Of a stretch of 64,000 nucleotides of DNA, positions 49,601-63,200 are shown piece by piece. The first letter of the stretch is position 1, and each line of letters begins with the position of its first letter. A program made the translations under genes and the position numbers. The DNA is from MPNO01 sp965205995 (GTDB lineage Bacteria > Pseudomonadota > Alphaproteobacteria > MPNO01). The stretch covers positions 3,162,001 through 3,226,000 of the forward strand of contig OZ242200.1 in the NCBI GenBank assembly GCA_965205995.1, in the 5' to 3' direction. The notes under the pieces were generated by a model. It ran no database searches and was not told where the DNA came from. It was given only the letters and a program-made list of their open reading frames with translations.

Positions 49601-52600
49601 CTCGTATCGGGCCCCGGCCTCAAGCCCCCCGATCGCGCCGAAGCGGCTGCGATCGGCGTAGGTGACGATGTCTCCGACCGCAAACGAATGGCCGGCAAGC
49701 CAGATCTTGTTTTCGGCGGCGGCGATGGCGTTGAGCGCGAACTCGATGCTCCGGGTCGCGTCGCCGATCAGCTCGACCCCCCCCGCGGCGACGATGCTGC
49801 TGCCCTGCTGCAGGTCGATACGGTCGCCGGCCTGCAAGATGACCGAGCCGGACGTGGCCTGGATCCGCGCGGATGCGTCGAGCGTGAGGTGGTCGGTTGC
49901 CGCGGCGGTGTTCTCGACAGTCAACACGATGTCGCCGCTATCCGACCTCACGCGGCCGATGCTCAGACCGTTCGCGACGTCGCTCACATGGATGCCCTGC
50001 GCGGCGGCGATCGACAGCGCGTCGCCGGCGGCGCCTGCATCGATGCGCAACGCCCGCCACACCTCGCCGACGGCGCCCTCGACCGAGACAAGCTCTATCG
50101 TGTCCGCATCGATATGGGCCTGGCTCCCGCCCCTTGCGCCGCGGATCGACTTGAGGGCCTTGAAGTGCACGGCGGTGGCGGCGATGCGCACGATATCCAC
50201 CGCGTCCACCCCAGGGGTGCCCCGGTCCTCGATGCGGATCGTCGCGGCGTCGGCTTCGAGAATGCGGGTGGCGACGAGCAGCGGATCGGCACCGGTGCCG
50301 CCGGCAATGTCCCCAGCCGCGCTCAGAGCGAGCGAGCCGGTGTGGATCGAGATTTCCGTTCCCGTCGAGGAGATGTCGCCATGCATTGCGGTGATGGCGG
50401 TCGAGCCGATCGCGTTGTCGATGACGCCTGCGAGGATGACGCCGGCGGTGGCGGCGCCGGTGTGCTCGATGACCACCTTGGTGGGGCTGGTCGTCTCTCC
50501 ATACGTCGCCTGGAACCCGCTGGTGCTGATCCCGCCGGTGATCGCGGGCGCCAGGCTCTCGACAGCGCGCCGGTGCTGAACCGCGATGTCGTTGATTCGC
50601 AGATACCGTTCCGAACGATTGACGATCGTCACGCTCTCGAAGCTGTTGGAGCCCACGATGACCGGTCGACCGCGCAGCACCCGTGAGGTGGTCGTGTCGC
50701 CGTCATCGTCGGAGTCGTGATCCGATGCCCGGATCTTGAACTCAACCGTCCCGAGCGTGCGGTCTCCCAGCCGGATATCGCCGATCTCCACGCCGCCGTC
50801 GGCGGTCAGAGTGACGGCGGTGTCGCCGACATTGGTCACCACGCGGCCCTGATCGTCGATCACGAGCAGGGGGCTGCGCGCGGGAAGAAGCACGACCCTG
50901 GCGTTGAAGTCGATGGATCGGTCGAGAGTCAGCTCGTTCGAGGAAAATTCCGGATGGGGGTCCGCGGAGGCCTCCACCAGCAGACTCCTGGCAGCGATCT
51001 CGACGCCGGAGGCGACCTCCACCCGGGTTTCCGTGTTCAGGACGGTGATGGCACGCTCATTGGCGCTTTCGATTGCGGCGGCGTCGGCATCCGCATCGGT
51101 TTCGGCCGACAAGCCGTCCAAATTGTCCTCCTCGTCGAGACTGCCGTGCAACGCCTCGATGACGACGCTCTCGCGGCCCGTGATGGCCGCACCGGAGCCG
51201 ACAGTGACGGAGGCGACGGACGCCACGTCGATGTAGGCGGTCGCTTCGACGAACCCGATCAACGCGTCCGAATCCGCGTCGGCATCCACTTCGAGGTCGA
51301 GGCTGTAGACCGACGCCCCGATGCGGATATTCAGGGCATCGATGGCGACGTCGCGGCCGATATCGGTCCGGGCCCAGCTCAGCACTTCGAGGTCGGCGTC
51401 CGCGTCGACCCCGGTTCCCAACCCGCCGTTCCGGCCGTCGGCGTCGATCTCGGCGCGGGCCTTCAGACGGGCCCCGATATCGACGTCGCCCCTGGTCGCG
51501 GCGATTCTCGCGCCCTGGCCGACCACGATCTGGGCCCCGCCCCAGGGATTCTCCTGAGTGCCCGTGCCGATCTGGCCGTCGGCGCGGGCCTCGGATACCT
51601 GGATCGCCGCTCCCCCCCTGATCTGGGAGGTCACGTCCAGCCGGTCGTACGCGTGTGCGTCGAGGCGGACGTCCCCATCGAGCGACTCGATCGCCGCGTT
51701 GGCCCTGACATTGACGGAGGTCTGGTTGCGCGTCTCCGCATCCGCCCGGCTGATGCCGGCGGCGGCGATGACGCCGTAGGCGTGGCCGCGGGCGGTCGCG
51801 TGCGCCTCGGTGGTGGAGACCGCCTCGATGTCGATGTCGCCTCCCTCGCCGGTCTCCGTATCGCGCAGCCCCACCGCCTGGAGCACCGCCCGCTCGTCGA
51901 TTTCGACTTTGGTTACCGCATCGATGTCGGTCTCCGCATCCGAGCCCGTCCCGGCCAGAATTCCGCCGGCCGACGGCGTGGTCTCGGTCCGCCCCTCGAC
52001 CGTGTTATCGGCCCGGATTCGGATCGACGAGCCCTTGACCCGGGCTTGCGACCCGACCCGCGCGCGGACCTCGCTATCGATCGCGATCCTGCCCAGCATG
52101 GCGCCGATGCCGATGACGAAGCTTCCGGCCCCGCCGTCGGCGTTGATGCGCGCGTTGACGTCTGCATGGGCCGTAACCTCGACCGTCCCGCTGGCGTCTA
52201 TGAGGGCGGCGGTCCCGATCGTGGCGCCGACCACGGGGGAAAGATTGGTCCGGGCGAAACCGGCGCCGAGCGCGGCGATGCCGCCGAGGCCGAGAGCGAA
52301 CACGGAGATTTTGTCGTCGGCGGGGATGGAATTGACATCGGCGAAAGCCTCGACCCGGACATCGTCCACCCGCGAGGCCTCCGTGCCCTGGTCATCCGGA
52401 CCGAGCTCGGTATAGGCCCCGACGGCGGCGCGGATTTCGGGCTCCATTCGGCTGGCCGTGAATCCGGGCGCGCCGGCTATGATTCCCGCGCCGGCGACGA
52501 CGCCGGCCAGCATCTCGTGGTGGAAATAGCCCCGCGCGACCACGGAGACGACGTCGAAGCCGCGAACGACCAGGGCCCCGGCGGGCCCCGTGGCTTCGTT

Positions 52601-55600
52601 GATCGCGCGACCGCGCAGCCCGGCCCCGAGCAGCGCGTCGACCGAGCTCGAATCGCTGACGGAGACGACGGAGGCGGCGACGGCGCCCCCGAGGGCCGCC
52701 GCGCCCGCGTAGGCTCGGGTGTCGAACTCCGAGGATGAATGGGCGGTCACGCCGAGGGCGCCCGTTCCGTCGCCGGTGATCCGTCCGCCGGGGCGAATAT
52801 ACGAGACCACGTCGGCATCGACGTTGAGAACCACGGCTCCGACCCCGATGGCGACTGCGGCCACGCCCACCGCGCCTGCCCCGGCGACGGCGCGGACGTC
52901 GAGGATCTGAAGCGTGGTCACGGCGACATTGTGCGCCCGGATCTCGACCCCCCTCCCCACCCCGGCCACCGTGCCGCTGGTGGCGCCGCTCCGGCTGTTG
53001 ATGGACCGGCCCACCCGGCCGTCGGGCAGCGAATCCCGGTTCTCGACGCGAACCGCGTTGCCGAGCCCCGCCGAGTCGTTGCTCAGACGGTGGGAGTTGC
53101 CTGTCGCGTCACTCGCGTCGATGTCGACGGAGCGCCCGGCCAGCGCGTCGGCGTGGGTCGCGGCGAGCCGGACCTTGCGCGGGTCGTTCGAATCCACGAT
53201 CGGGAAGTAGACGGCGCCATCCTCGAGCCCGCCGATCGCCTCGCCCTCGCCGCTGTGGTAGAGCACCGCGTCGCCCGTCGACAGCCCGTGCGTACTGCCG
53301 AGATCGATCGTGTCGGCACCGCTGTCCACGGCCAGATCGGGCTGGAACCGGATGGCTTCATCCTCCTCCTCCTGGACCTCCTCGAGCATGCTGTTGACCA
53401 TGTTGTCGCCGAAGCTGCCGGCATCGCCGTTGCTGCCGGTCAGGGCTCCCCCGTGGTCGTGGCGGTCGCGGAAATTCCCGCCGATCGCGTAAACGATGAT
53501 AGCGCCGGCAAGTCCCGGACCGCCGCTGAGGGCGGCCGCGATCGCAGCGCTGTTGATGCGCCAGATGGACACCGCGTTGATCTTGACATCGGCTTTCGCG
53601 CCTATGCTCGCGTCGTCGCCGACGAGCGCCTGGGTGTCGTTGCGAACGATGCCGATATCCACGCCGGCCCCGACGCCGGCGAACAGGCTTGCGCCGAGGG
53701 CTCCCGCGACGCTCTGGATTTCGAGCACGTTACGGGCATCGACGTCGACCGACTGCTTCTCGTGCGGATCGAGGGTGTTCTGGTTGATACGAGCCCCGGC
53801 TCCGACCGCCGCCACCGTGTCGGAGTCGACGACCGTGACCGAGACCGCGATGCCGACGGCAACCCCCAATATGCCGCCGGAAACGCTCGCCGAAAGGACA
53901 TAGATGTCCTCGCTCGACCTGGCCTGCACCGCGACCCCGCGAATCGGCGACCCGGCGTCCCGGGCGGCATCGGCTTCGGACGTGGTATCGATCTTGCGAT
54001 GGTTGTCGTCGCTCAGCTGATCGTCGCCGATCGCGTCGATCAGGCCTTGGGCTCCGTCTCGATCCGTCGCTTCGCGCAGCGCCGTCTCCTTCGGGCGCGC
54101 GCCGGCGAGCCCGATCGCATTCTCCCCGCGGCCGGCGGCGTCCACGATCGTATGGTCGCCGATCTGCGCGGTCGTGCGCTTGGTGATGACCGTCACCGGA
54201 ATCGCGCCGGCGCCGGCGACGCCCTTGCCTACCAGCCCGATCCCGCCCGCGACGTTGATCGTACGGGTATCGTCGCTCGCCGCGACCAGGACATTGCCTC
54301 CGGCCGTCACCCGGGCCCGGCCGGCGATGGATGCGAGGGTTTCCGTGTTCACGACGAGGACGTTGACCGATCCGGCAAGGGCGACGCCGCCGACCGCGAG
54401 CGCGGCGCCGGCGGTGACGGCGTAAATCTCGGATTCTGCCTGTGCGGTGACCGTCACGTCGCGCCGCGCGTCGACCGTCGTGTCGTAGGTCCCGCCGGTC
54501 GTCTTTCCCTGGATGTACGCGACCGTCGAGCCCTTCAGTATCGGGACCGCAAAGGCGGGCGCGGCGGCGAACGCGCCAGCCCCGGCGACCGAGAGCCCGA
54601 CATTGAACGCGCGGTAGAACCGCGCGGCGTTCACATGCACATCCTGGTCGCTGGCGGCGGTGCGCTGGCCGGGGTTGACGAAGTTGATCCGGGCGCCCTC
54701 GGCGATATGGGCGCTGGTGTCGATCGTGTGCACCGTGACCGAACCGGTCAGCGCCCCCGTCCCGGTCTTGGCGAAGGCCATCCCGGCGCCGATGGCCCCG
54801 AGGTCGTTGGTGCTCACGGCGACGACGATCACTCCCTTGCGCGACGTCGTCTCCGGTTCCCGCCCGCTCCTGGCCGACAGGATCGTCGGATCCGCCTCGG
54901 CGTTGTCCACCTCCGGCAGGGACTCGTCCGCCAGCGCCTTGACGTGGTGGGCCTGTTCCATGTCCATGTCGGCGGTGTCGAGGTCGATGGCCCTCCCCTC
55001 GATTGCGTCTTCCCGGGTCGCGGCGAGCTTGAAGCGGTCGTCGTCGACCCTGATCACCCAGTAGCGCCCCTCCGAGTCCATGCCGCCGAGGACGCGCGCG
55101 TCGGTGAAGTACAGCACCTCCTGTCCGTCCGTGAAGCCGTGGTCTTCGGCGAAGATCGCGTCCGACCGGGCATCCACCGCCGAGGTCTTGAAGTCCGCGT
55201 GCGCGTCGCCGCCCTCGTCGCTGACGACCCGGCGCAGGAGATGGGCGGCGCCCGCCGATCCGTTGGTGGTGCCGATGTTGACGGCCACGCGGTTCTTGGC
55301 ATTGCTGCTCGACGCGGCGAGCCGGATCGTGTCGGCGTCGACGCGGATGACGTGGTAGATCGTGCCGTCCTGCAGGCCGGTCAGCGCGGTGGAACCCCTG
55401 TAGACCACCCGGTCGCCGTCGTTGAGGTTGTGGTTCCGGATGGTGATCCGGTCGCCGGGGGCGTCCACCTCCGCGCCGCTGAACCCGAGAGCCTCGCGGA
55501 AGCCGCCGGTGTTCGTCTCGACCCCGTCGTCGTGGGCGAGCGCGGTGACCGTTGCGTGCCCGATATATGCCTTGGTCGATTTCTCGAGCACGCCGATCTG

Positions 55601-57286
55601 GAAGCCGATGCCGACCGCCGCCGTTCCCGACGCGGCCAGGCTGGCGGATGCGATCCACGACTTCGTGTCGCTGTCGGCGGACACCAGCACGTTCCCGAGC
55701 GCCCACACCGTCGCCTTGTCGCCGATATGGGCGCGGGTATGCGACCTGAGCACCCCGACGCCGGCGCTGCCGCCGATCGCGACGCTCCCCGCCAACGCGA
55801 CCGCGGCGGACACCGAGACGACGGACTCGGTCGCCAGCGCCTGCACGAACACGGAACCGTCCGCCTCGACCGTGGTCTCGGATTCGATATCCGCCGAGGT
55901 GTGGTGGGTAATCACCCCGATATCCGCGCCGATCCCCACGCCCACCTTGCCGGCGCCGAGCGCCCCGGCGATTCCGGAAACCCAGAGGTCGCTCTCGGCG
56001 ACGACATTGAGATCGCGCGCGGAATTCACGCCCTTGTGCTGCGAATTGCCCGTGGCCTTCACCCGGGCCCGGGTGGTGCTGGAGATCACGTTCAGAGTGC
56101 CGGAGCCCGATGCGCTCACACCTGCGCCGACGGCGCCGCCGACGGCAATCCCCAGCACGAAGATTTCCGACGACGCCTCCACCGAGACCCCCGCGACCGA
56201 TTTGCCGGTGACGTCTCGCAGCGTCGGTCCGGCGGCGGAGGTGGTGGCGATCCTCGCCGCCTCCTCGATCAAGGCTTCGGTGCGGTTGGAAATCACCGTG
56301 AAGTTGAGCGCCGCCCCGCCCGCGAAGCGACCGCTGCCGCTGATGGAGATCTGTCCGGCGCCGGCGCCGACCGTGAGGTCGGTCTCGGCCCGGACCAGGA
56401 CGTTGTGGGCGGCGGTGACCAGCGAGTCGCCCTCGATGCTCGCGACGGTCTCGACGGTGACCACCTGCACACCGATCGACCCGGCGAGGGCGACGCCCTT
56501 GGCCGCGACGGCCACCCCCACGGTCGCCACGCGTATATTGGCCTCCTGCTTCGCGTGGATGTCGACAGAGCCCAACCGGGACTCGACGGTGGAGGCGTCG
56601 ATCTGCGCCTTCACCCGGCTGTCGATGTAGTTGCCCGAGGCGGCGACCCCGCCGGCGTACGACCTCAGCGAGACCCCGGCGGCGCCGGTCAGGGCGTTGA
56701 TGGACGAGGTATCCCTCGCCTCGATGGAGACCCCCCGGTCCGCCCGGATCACCGACCCGTCGGTGACCGCCGCATCGACCCGGGCGATCACGCCGTTGAC
56801 GGCCGCGCTGATGCCCACCGCGCCACCGGTCTTGCTGCCGGCGCCACCGATCGCCAAGGCCGTGATCGTGGCCTGTCCGGAATGTTTCGTCGTTCCCTTC
56901 TCGGCCTTCAGCGAGACCGCTCCGCTCGACGAGATTCTCGTATCGGTGACGGCCGCGCGCGCGCCGCCGTTGACCTGGTTCCAGCCCAGCGCGGCCCCGA
57001 AGGCGCGCGCCTCGAGCCCGATGCCCACCGCGCCGGCGAGCGCCGCGATCGAAGGGTTGTCCGTGGCGACGATCTGGACATCCCCGCCGGTCACCACATC
57101 CACATGCTCGATGGTCGCCGCGGTGCCGCGCTTCGAAACGTCCTCGCCTCGCACGCGCCCGAAGATGGACCACTCGGGAGCGATGATGTTGATCGCGATC
57201 GTGACGGCGCCGGCGAACCCCCGCGCCTTCTTTTGCGACCCCTGTGCGGGGGCGTCGCTGCCGGCTGCCGAACCAGCGTCGCTGCC
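46159..57286 (-). CDS. Giant repetitive surface protein, beta-strand-repeat segment
   Basis: This is about 3,700 residues in one frame (open frame extends to 45,038). It consists of irregular beta-strand repeats, like those of filamentous haemagglutinin-type exoproteins, with alternating small residues (VAGAGAVGVAAVAIGVGAVV) and VxAxxxxxI strands. Five copies of the GHxxxTGDxVxY ... GLxxGxxYxV module occur here (near 55.4, 55.1, 53.2, 49.6 and 49.3 kb). Toward 47-49 kb, GDDVFNVGNG and GADSLTFDLG-type repeats resemble calcium-binding rolls. The frame continues upstream across 57,287 by a one-base shift into the Gly/Ser linker. Predicted as extracellular and fibrous. Confidence 0.85.
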
Positions 57287-60200
57287 GGCGAACCGCTGCC
57301 GGCTATCGAACCGGCGTCGCTGCCGCCTGACGAACCGGCGTCGCTGCCACCTGACGAACCGGTGCCGCTGCCACCTGACGAACCGGTGTCGCTGCCGCCT
57401 GACGAACCGGTGTCGCTGCCGCCTGACGAACCGGTGCCGCTGCCGCCTGACGAACCGGCGTCGCTGCCGCCTGACGAACCGGACGAACCGGCGTCGCTGC
57501 CGCCTGACGAACCGGCGTCGCTGCCGCCTGACGAACCGGCGTCGCTGCCGCCTGACGAACCGGTGCTGCTGCCGCCTGACGAACCGGTGGCGCTGCCGCC
57601 TGACGAACCGGTGGCGCTGCCGCCTGACGAACCGGTGCTGCTGCCGCCTGACGAACCGGTGGCGCTGGCGCCTATCGATTCAGCGTCGTCGAAGAGATCG
57701 TCTGCGTCGCCGATGCTGTCTGCGTCGTCGAAGAGATCGTCTGCGTCGCCGGCGTCGGTGTTGGCTGCGTCGCCGGCTCGGCTACCCACACTCAGGCCCA
57801 GGCTGACGGCGACGGCGACTATGGTCGTCTCGTTCTGCGCGCGCACCGTCAGGCCGCCCCCGAGATTCAGCTGCGTCGTCGCTGGCCCGTCGCTCGCCCA
57901 CCGCTCGCCCGTGATCCATGCCCGCGTGTCGTGGGAGAGGTGGTTGTAGCTGATGGAGGCGCCGACGCCGGTCTTGCGCGAGCCCGCCACCCCGCCGCCG
58001 ATGGACCAGAGGTTGACCTTGTTCTTCGAGTACACGTCCACATCGCCGGGCGCGGTGATATGCGCTCGGTCGATGAACGCATGCGTCACGCCCTCGACGA
58101 GGTTGAACGAGGCGGATCCGGCGAACGCGGTGGCGTTCGACGACCCGTCCGCGGAAAGCGCGATGGCGAAGGAGAACACATGGCCATCGCGCCGCGCGCG
58201 TACCCGGATGTCCGTGGCGTCGCCGTCTTCGCCGTCTTCGTCGGCGGCGGTGCTTTTCAGCCCGGCGCCGCGGATGAAGGCGCGGGCCCCGGTTTGGACG
58301 ATGTTTGCGCTGATCGCGCCGGAGAGAGACTGGGAATCGCTGCTGTTCGAGCCCCCGCCGGCATCGCCGCGCTGATAGCTGACCGCGGCGCCGCCGGTCG
58401 TCATGACCACATCGGTGGTGTCCTCGGCGCCGACGTCGACGGTCGTGACGCCGAACGTCCCGCCGCCATCGAGGGCGGCCACCGTCGAGTGCTCGATGTA
58501 GTTCACCCCCATACTCCCGGCGAGGGTGAATCCGCCGCTGTTCTGATTCGCGGTGTCGCGATGCGCCGCGGGGATAAACTCTTCCCTCGGCAGGTTCAGC
58601 TCGAAGAGCCTATCGTGGTCTTCGGGGGTGGCGCGCCTGCGCTGGGGCGTCTTGGCGTTCTTGCCGGTGCCGGCCCCCACGCTGCCCGCTAGAACGAAGC
58701 TGTAGACCCCGCCCCTGCTTACCGCGGCGATGGCCAGGGCGCCTATGGACGAATTCTGCGAGTCCCGGTCGTTTAGGGCGTACGGGGCGTAGTCTTGATC
58801 TTCCTCGTCCGACAGGTGGCCGACATATGCCTCGGTGGTTCGCAGGACCACCGCCACCACGAGGCTGATCCCGACTGCCGAAGCGCCGTCGCCTCCGAGC
58901 GCGAACGACCCCGCCAGGTTGATGTTCAGGACATCGCTCTCCGCGTTCACGGAGACGTTCCCGCCGCCGTCGATATCGACCACGCCGCCGGCAGTCGACT
59001 CTATGGCGGCTCGGGTCACGCTCACATGTGCGACCGCCAGCGCCGTGCCGATAAACACGAATCCGCTGTCGCTCGACCGGCCCTCGTTCGCGACCTCCGC
59101 GGCCCGGCCTGCGACGTTTATCCGGAGGACGTCTTCGCGCGCGTCGACATCCAGATGGCCCAGGGGGCCGATGCTGATCGCCACGCCCTGTTCGATCAGG
59201 GCGATAGTCGTGGTCTGCAAATATTGCACGCCGAGCAGTCCGCCGACCGAGGACGCGCTGGAGCGGGTCTGCGGGTTCCCGGTCAGGCCATGGGATCTGG
59301 TCCGCATCACCGATACGACATGGGTGGCGTTAAAGGTTTTCTCCCAGACGCTCCCGCCAGTCACGGCGACCTGGACAATGCTCGTCTCCGCAGCCACGTC
59401 GACGCTCTGTGTGTCGGTCGCTGCGAAGATCGGATCCTGGTTTATTTCAACACCCGATTTTACGATCGCCCGGGCTTTGAAAAACTGCAGGTGGATATCG
59501 AACGCGAACGCAGTAACCGATGGCTGCTTGCCCTCGACCGTGCTCTTCGGTATGGCGACGAATGTATCGGTCCAACTGTTGATGGTGTACCTGCCCAGAC
59601 CCAACACACCCGTCCATATCCAGAAAGTGCTGATCCAGCCCGAGGTCTGAAGGCGCTCGTGCACAAGGTATTTGGCGGGGTCGAACATAGAGGGCTGCTC
59701 GGCCACCGCGGTGACCGAAATCGCATTTGCCGCGTCCAGGGTAGCTCCGCCGTGGACGATCGCCTCCGCGGTGTTGCGGATTAGCGAGAACGCTCCCGTC
59801 AACGCGATGGCCTTGCCCCCGCCTTCGTCCTCGGAGGTATCGGGGCGGTCGGCGCTGGGTGCCGTGTTGGCCCCGCCGCCAGTGACGGAGCCCCTCCCTC
59901 GCGTGTAGTGATTCTGATGGTGGGACAGGTTTGCGGTGACCGAGATGTCCGCGCCCGAATCGAGATCCGCCGCGTCGCCGATCTCGGTAATGGCCTCCTG
60001 TTCGATGTACCGGATCGTGAAGTTGGCGCCGATGGAGGTTTTTCCGGCGTTCCCTTTGGTCGTCTTGTTGGCGACGTTTTTCAGATCGGCGCTGAGGCTG
60101 CCCAAGGGACCGCCCATTCCCGCGATCCATTGTATGGCCAGCAACGGCGCCGCTATCGTGTAGTCGTGATAGTGCCCCGCGAGTGCGGTGTTCTTGGTGG

Positions 60201-63200
60201 GACTGAAACCTTTCTGACCGGAGGCCGACCATAACGTGCTGACGTGGCTGCCGGACAATTTCGACGATACGGTGATTCCGCCCTTGCGTTCGGCCTGGTC
60301 GGCCGGCGCCAGGCTGTGTTCGCCGCCCGGCGCGCCGGCGTTGGACAGATCGATCGCCTGGGCTGCGTCCAGCGGAGTGGCGATCTCGAGCAGCCGGACC
60401 GTATGCTCGTCGACTACGACGACCCGATAGACGGCGCCGTGCCTCAAACCGCCGATTTCCGGATCGGGCTCGGGAATGCTCAGCGCATTCGCCAGCCCCG
60501 GAGCGCTCGCGTCCACGACCGGCACGGATCTGTGAGTTATCCCGTTCGGGTCGGTGCCGTAAATCACGGTCTGTCCGGTCTCCCAGCCGTGATCCTCGAC
60601 CCTGATCGTGTCGCGGACAGCGTCGATGGCGTCGGCATTGGGTGTGATCGCTTTTCGCGTGTCCGTCTCCGCGTAGGCAACCTGATGTTCGCTGGGCGTG
60701 CGACCGTCGGAGATGTCCACCGTCTCCCCGGTCTGCTCATCGCGGAACCGGAACGAGTTTTCGTCCAGCACCTCGATTTCGAACTGAGAGCCGGACTCGA
60801 GATCGGGAAGTCCATCCGCGCTTTCGCGCCAATACACGCCCTTGCCCCATATGGCGTTGTCGAGCCCGTGGCCCTCCCGGTGCACGGTGTCGGTCTCCGC
60901 GTCGATCCTCCCGAGTTCGAGCGTGTGGAGCTTCGATCCGCCAGCCGAAAACCGGTGGTCGCCAAGCGCGCGCCCCTGGCGCAGTTCGATCACCGGCGCG
61001 TCCGGCGGTGCGGTCATTGAGCGAAGGCTTATCCAGTCGACGTCGACGTCGACGAGGTACCGCTTTCCCTTTTCGAGTCCCTCGATGGCGCCGAATTGGC
61101 TGTCATGCGTGTACGTCACGGTATCGCCGGATACGAACGAATGACCGGGAAGCCAGATTGCGTCCCTCTCCTCGTCGACGGCGTTAAGCAGGAGTCCGGT
61201 GCGCGCGGGACTCAGGAATTCGTGCTCCGATGTCTCCTTCGCATTGCCCGGATGCAGGTCGACGGGCGCAGCCCTGGCCAGCTGGATCGTTTCGTCGTCC
61301 ACTACCAGGACGATATAAGTCTCGCCATCCACCAGCCCGTCGATCGGCGACGGCCGGTCGCCTCCGGCCCTGTAGACGATCTCGTCTCCCGTGGCGTACC
61401 CATGACCGGGAACGCGGATGGCGTCTCGGGCAAAGTCGACCCCGGTCAGGTCGAATTCCTCGACCCCGTCGTCCGACGAATCCGGCGCGCCGGCGGCGTA
61501 TATCCTGCCGTCGACAGTCGTCTTCACATCCGCGAAGCCGAGCGTGGCCACGATGCTCAGGGTCCCGCGGCCCCCGACATACAGGTCGGTGGTCCCGGTG
61601 ACGTAGGCCGGCTGTTTGCCGGTGGCGATAACCTTGACGTTGCCGGCCTCTGAACGTATCTCCGCCGCCGGCCCGACCGTGGCGCGTACAGTCAATTCGA
61701 CGTGCACGACCGCGATGGTGATCGTCCACCGCGAGCCATCGAATTTGTCCGGGTTCTTTCTTTGCGCAATGGCCTCGATCTGGTTCGAGGTCCGCGCAAA
61801 GGACCGGGCCTGACTGTGCCCGTTAGCCTTTACCAGGACGGTCCCGGTGGCGCTGATGGATGTCGCGCCGGTGATCAGCGCCTCCGAAGTCGCCGCGCCT
61901 CGGCCGTAGGAGGCGGCAATCAGCACTGGATTGGGGGTCTTGAACAGGCTGGTCGTAAGCGCATATGCCAGCGCTTCCGACTGCGCGTCGGAGTTGATCG
62001 TGACCGCTCCGGAGCTGATCACTTCGGTGTCGTGCAACTCGACCAGAGCGCTCGTGTGGCGAACGCTGACCGCGACGCTCATACCCGTCAGCATCGAGAG
62101 CACCATGCCCGGCAGCGCCGAGGCGAACGATTGCAAGCCGAAGAGAATCCCCGCGGCCCATCCATCCACTGTCGGCAAGCGGGCGTTGGCCTCGCTATTG
62201 ATGGTGACATCGCCGGCCCGGATGGTGGCGCCGGTGATTTCGATGCGCGAATCGAGCACATAGAAGTCGACGACGGGCGACGCAACCGCGGCCGGGCGGT
62301 TCACGGCCTGGATGGTCACCGCGCCGGCGGTCCCCGCGGGGTCGCCGGAGGCGTCGATCAGCACGCCCGCGGTTATACGGTGGTTGGCGCCGGTCGCGCC
62401 GACGTCGTCGATGTCGATCGAAAGCCCCGCCTTCGCCTTGGCATAGCTCTCGGCGAGCCTGATCTTCCGATCCGTATCGACGATCGCGAAATAGGTCGTG
62501 CCGTCTTCAAGACCGGGAACCGCGTCGCCGCCACCGGTGAAATAGCGCACAGCGCTGCCGGTCTCCAGATCGTGATCGCTCCCGAAGTCGATCGTGTCGG
62601 CGCCGTGGTCGACGGAATTCGACGGATCGAACGCCCCGACCACGGTCCGGGACTCGATGGTGACCTCCCTGGTCCTCTTATGTATCAAGGCGGCGTCGCC
62701 GCCCGTGCCGTCGCCCAGCGTGATGTCTCCGGCCTCGGGGATCGTGACCCCGTCCTGCATCCGGCTCCCGGGCACGACATGCGTCAGGATCCGCGCACCC
62801 TGGCGGATATGAACCCTCTCGGCATCGAGATCCACGTGTCCGGAATCGCCGATCGAATAGGCCGTCATCGGATCGCCGTACGGATCGCCGAGCATGCGGG
62901 TCGAAATCAGGGCGTTTTCGGCTACCACGATGACGTCGGAGGTATTCGACGATGCTGCCTGCGTCTCGCCCCTGACGTAGAGCGACGCCCCTCTGCCGTC
63001 TCCGAAGGCCTCGATGGTGATACGGTCGTTGCCGGGCCCGAGCAAGATGACCAGCGAGCCGGTCGGGTGATCGAATTCCACGTCGCTCATGAAGCCGTTC
63101 TTGCTGTCGAGCACGAGCTTGGTGCCGTCCTCCGACCACCGCAGAACCAGCTCGTCGGCGTTGGGGGTGGCGGTCAGTTCGCGTTCTTCGTCGGTTCCTT

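Noticed and set aside
47096..50686. Plus-strand open frame of 1,196 codons opposite the giant gene
   Set aside because: Composition is Arg/Asp/Gly/Ala-rich with no domain, and it mirrors codon bias of the minus-strand repeats; a high-GC antisense shadow.
57300..57670. Short regular repeats that might suggest a CRISPR array
   Set aside because: Units are contiguous 24-mers in frame with codons and have no spacers; they encode a Gly/Ser linker.
52739..57949. Plus-strand open frame of 1,736 codons, ending in DEPxSLPP repeats
   Set aside because: It is the antisense of the beta-strand and Gly/Ser repeats; the low-complexity tail is just the reverse of the octapeptide array. No start signal or family match.
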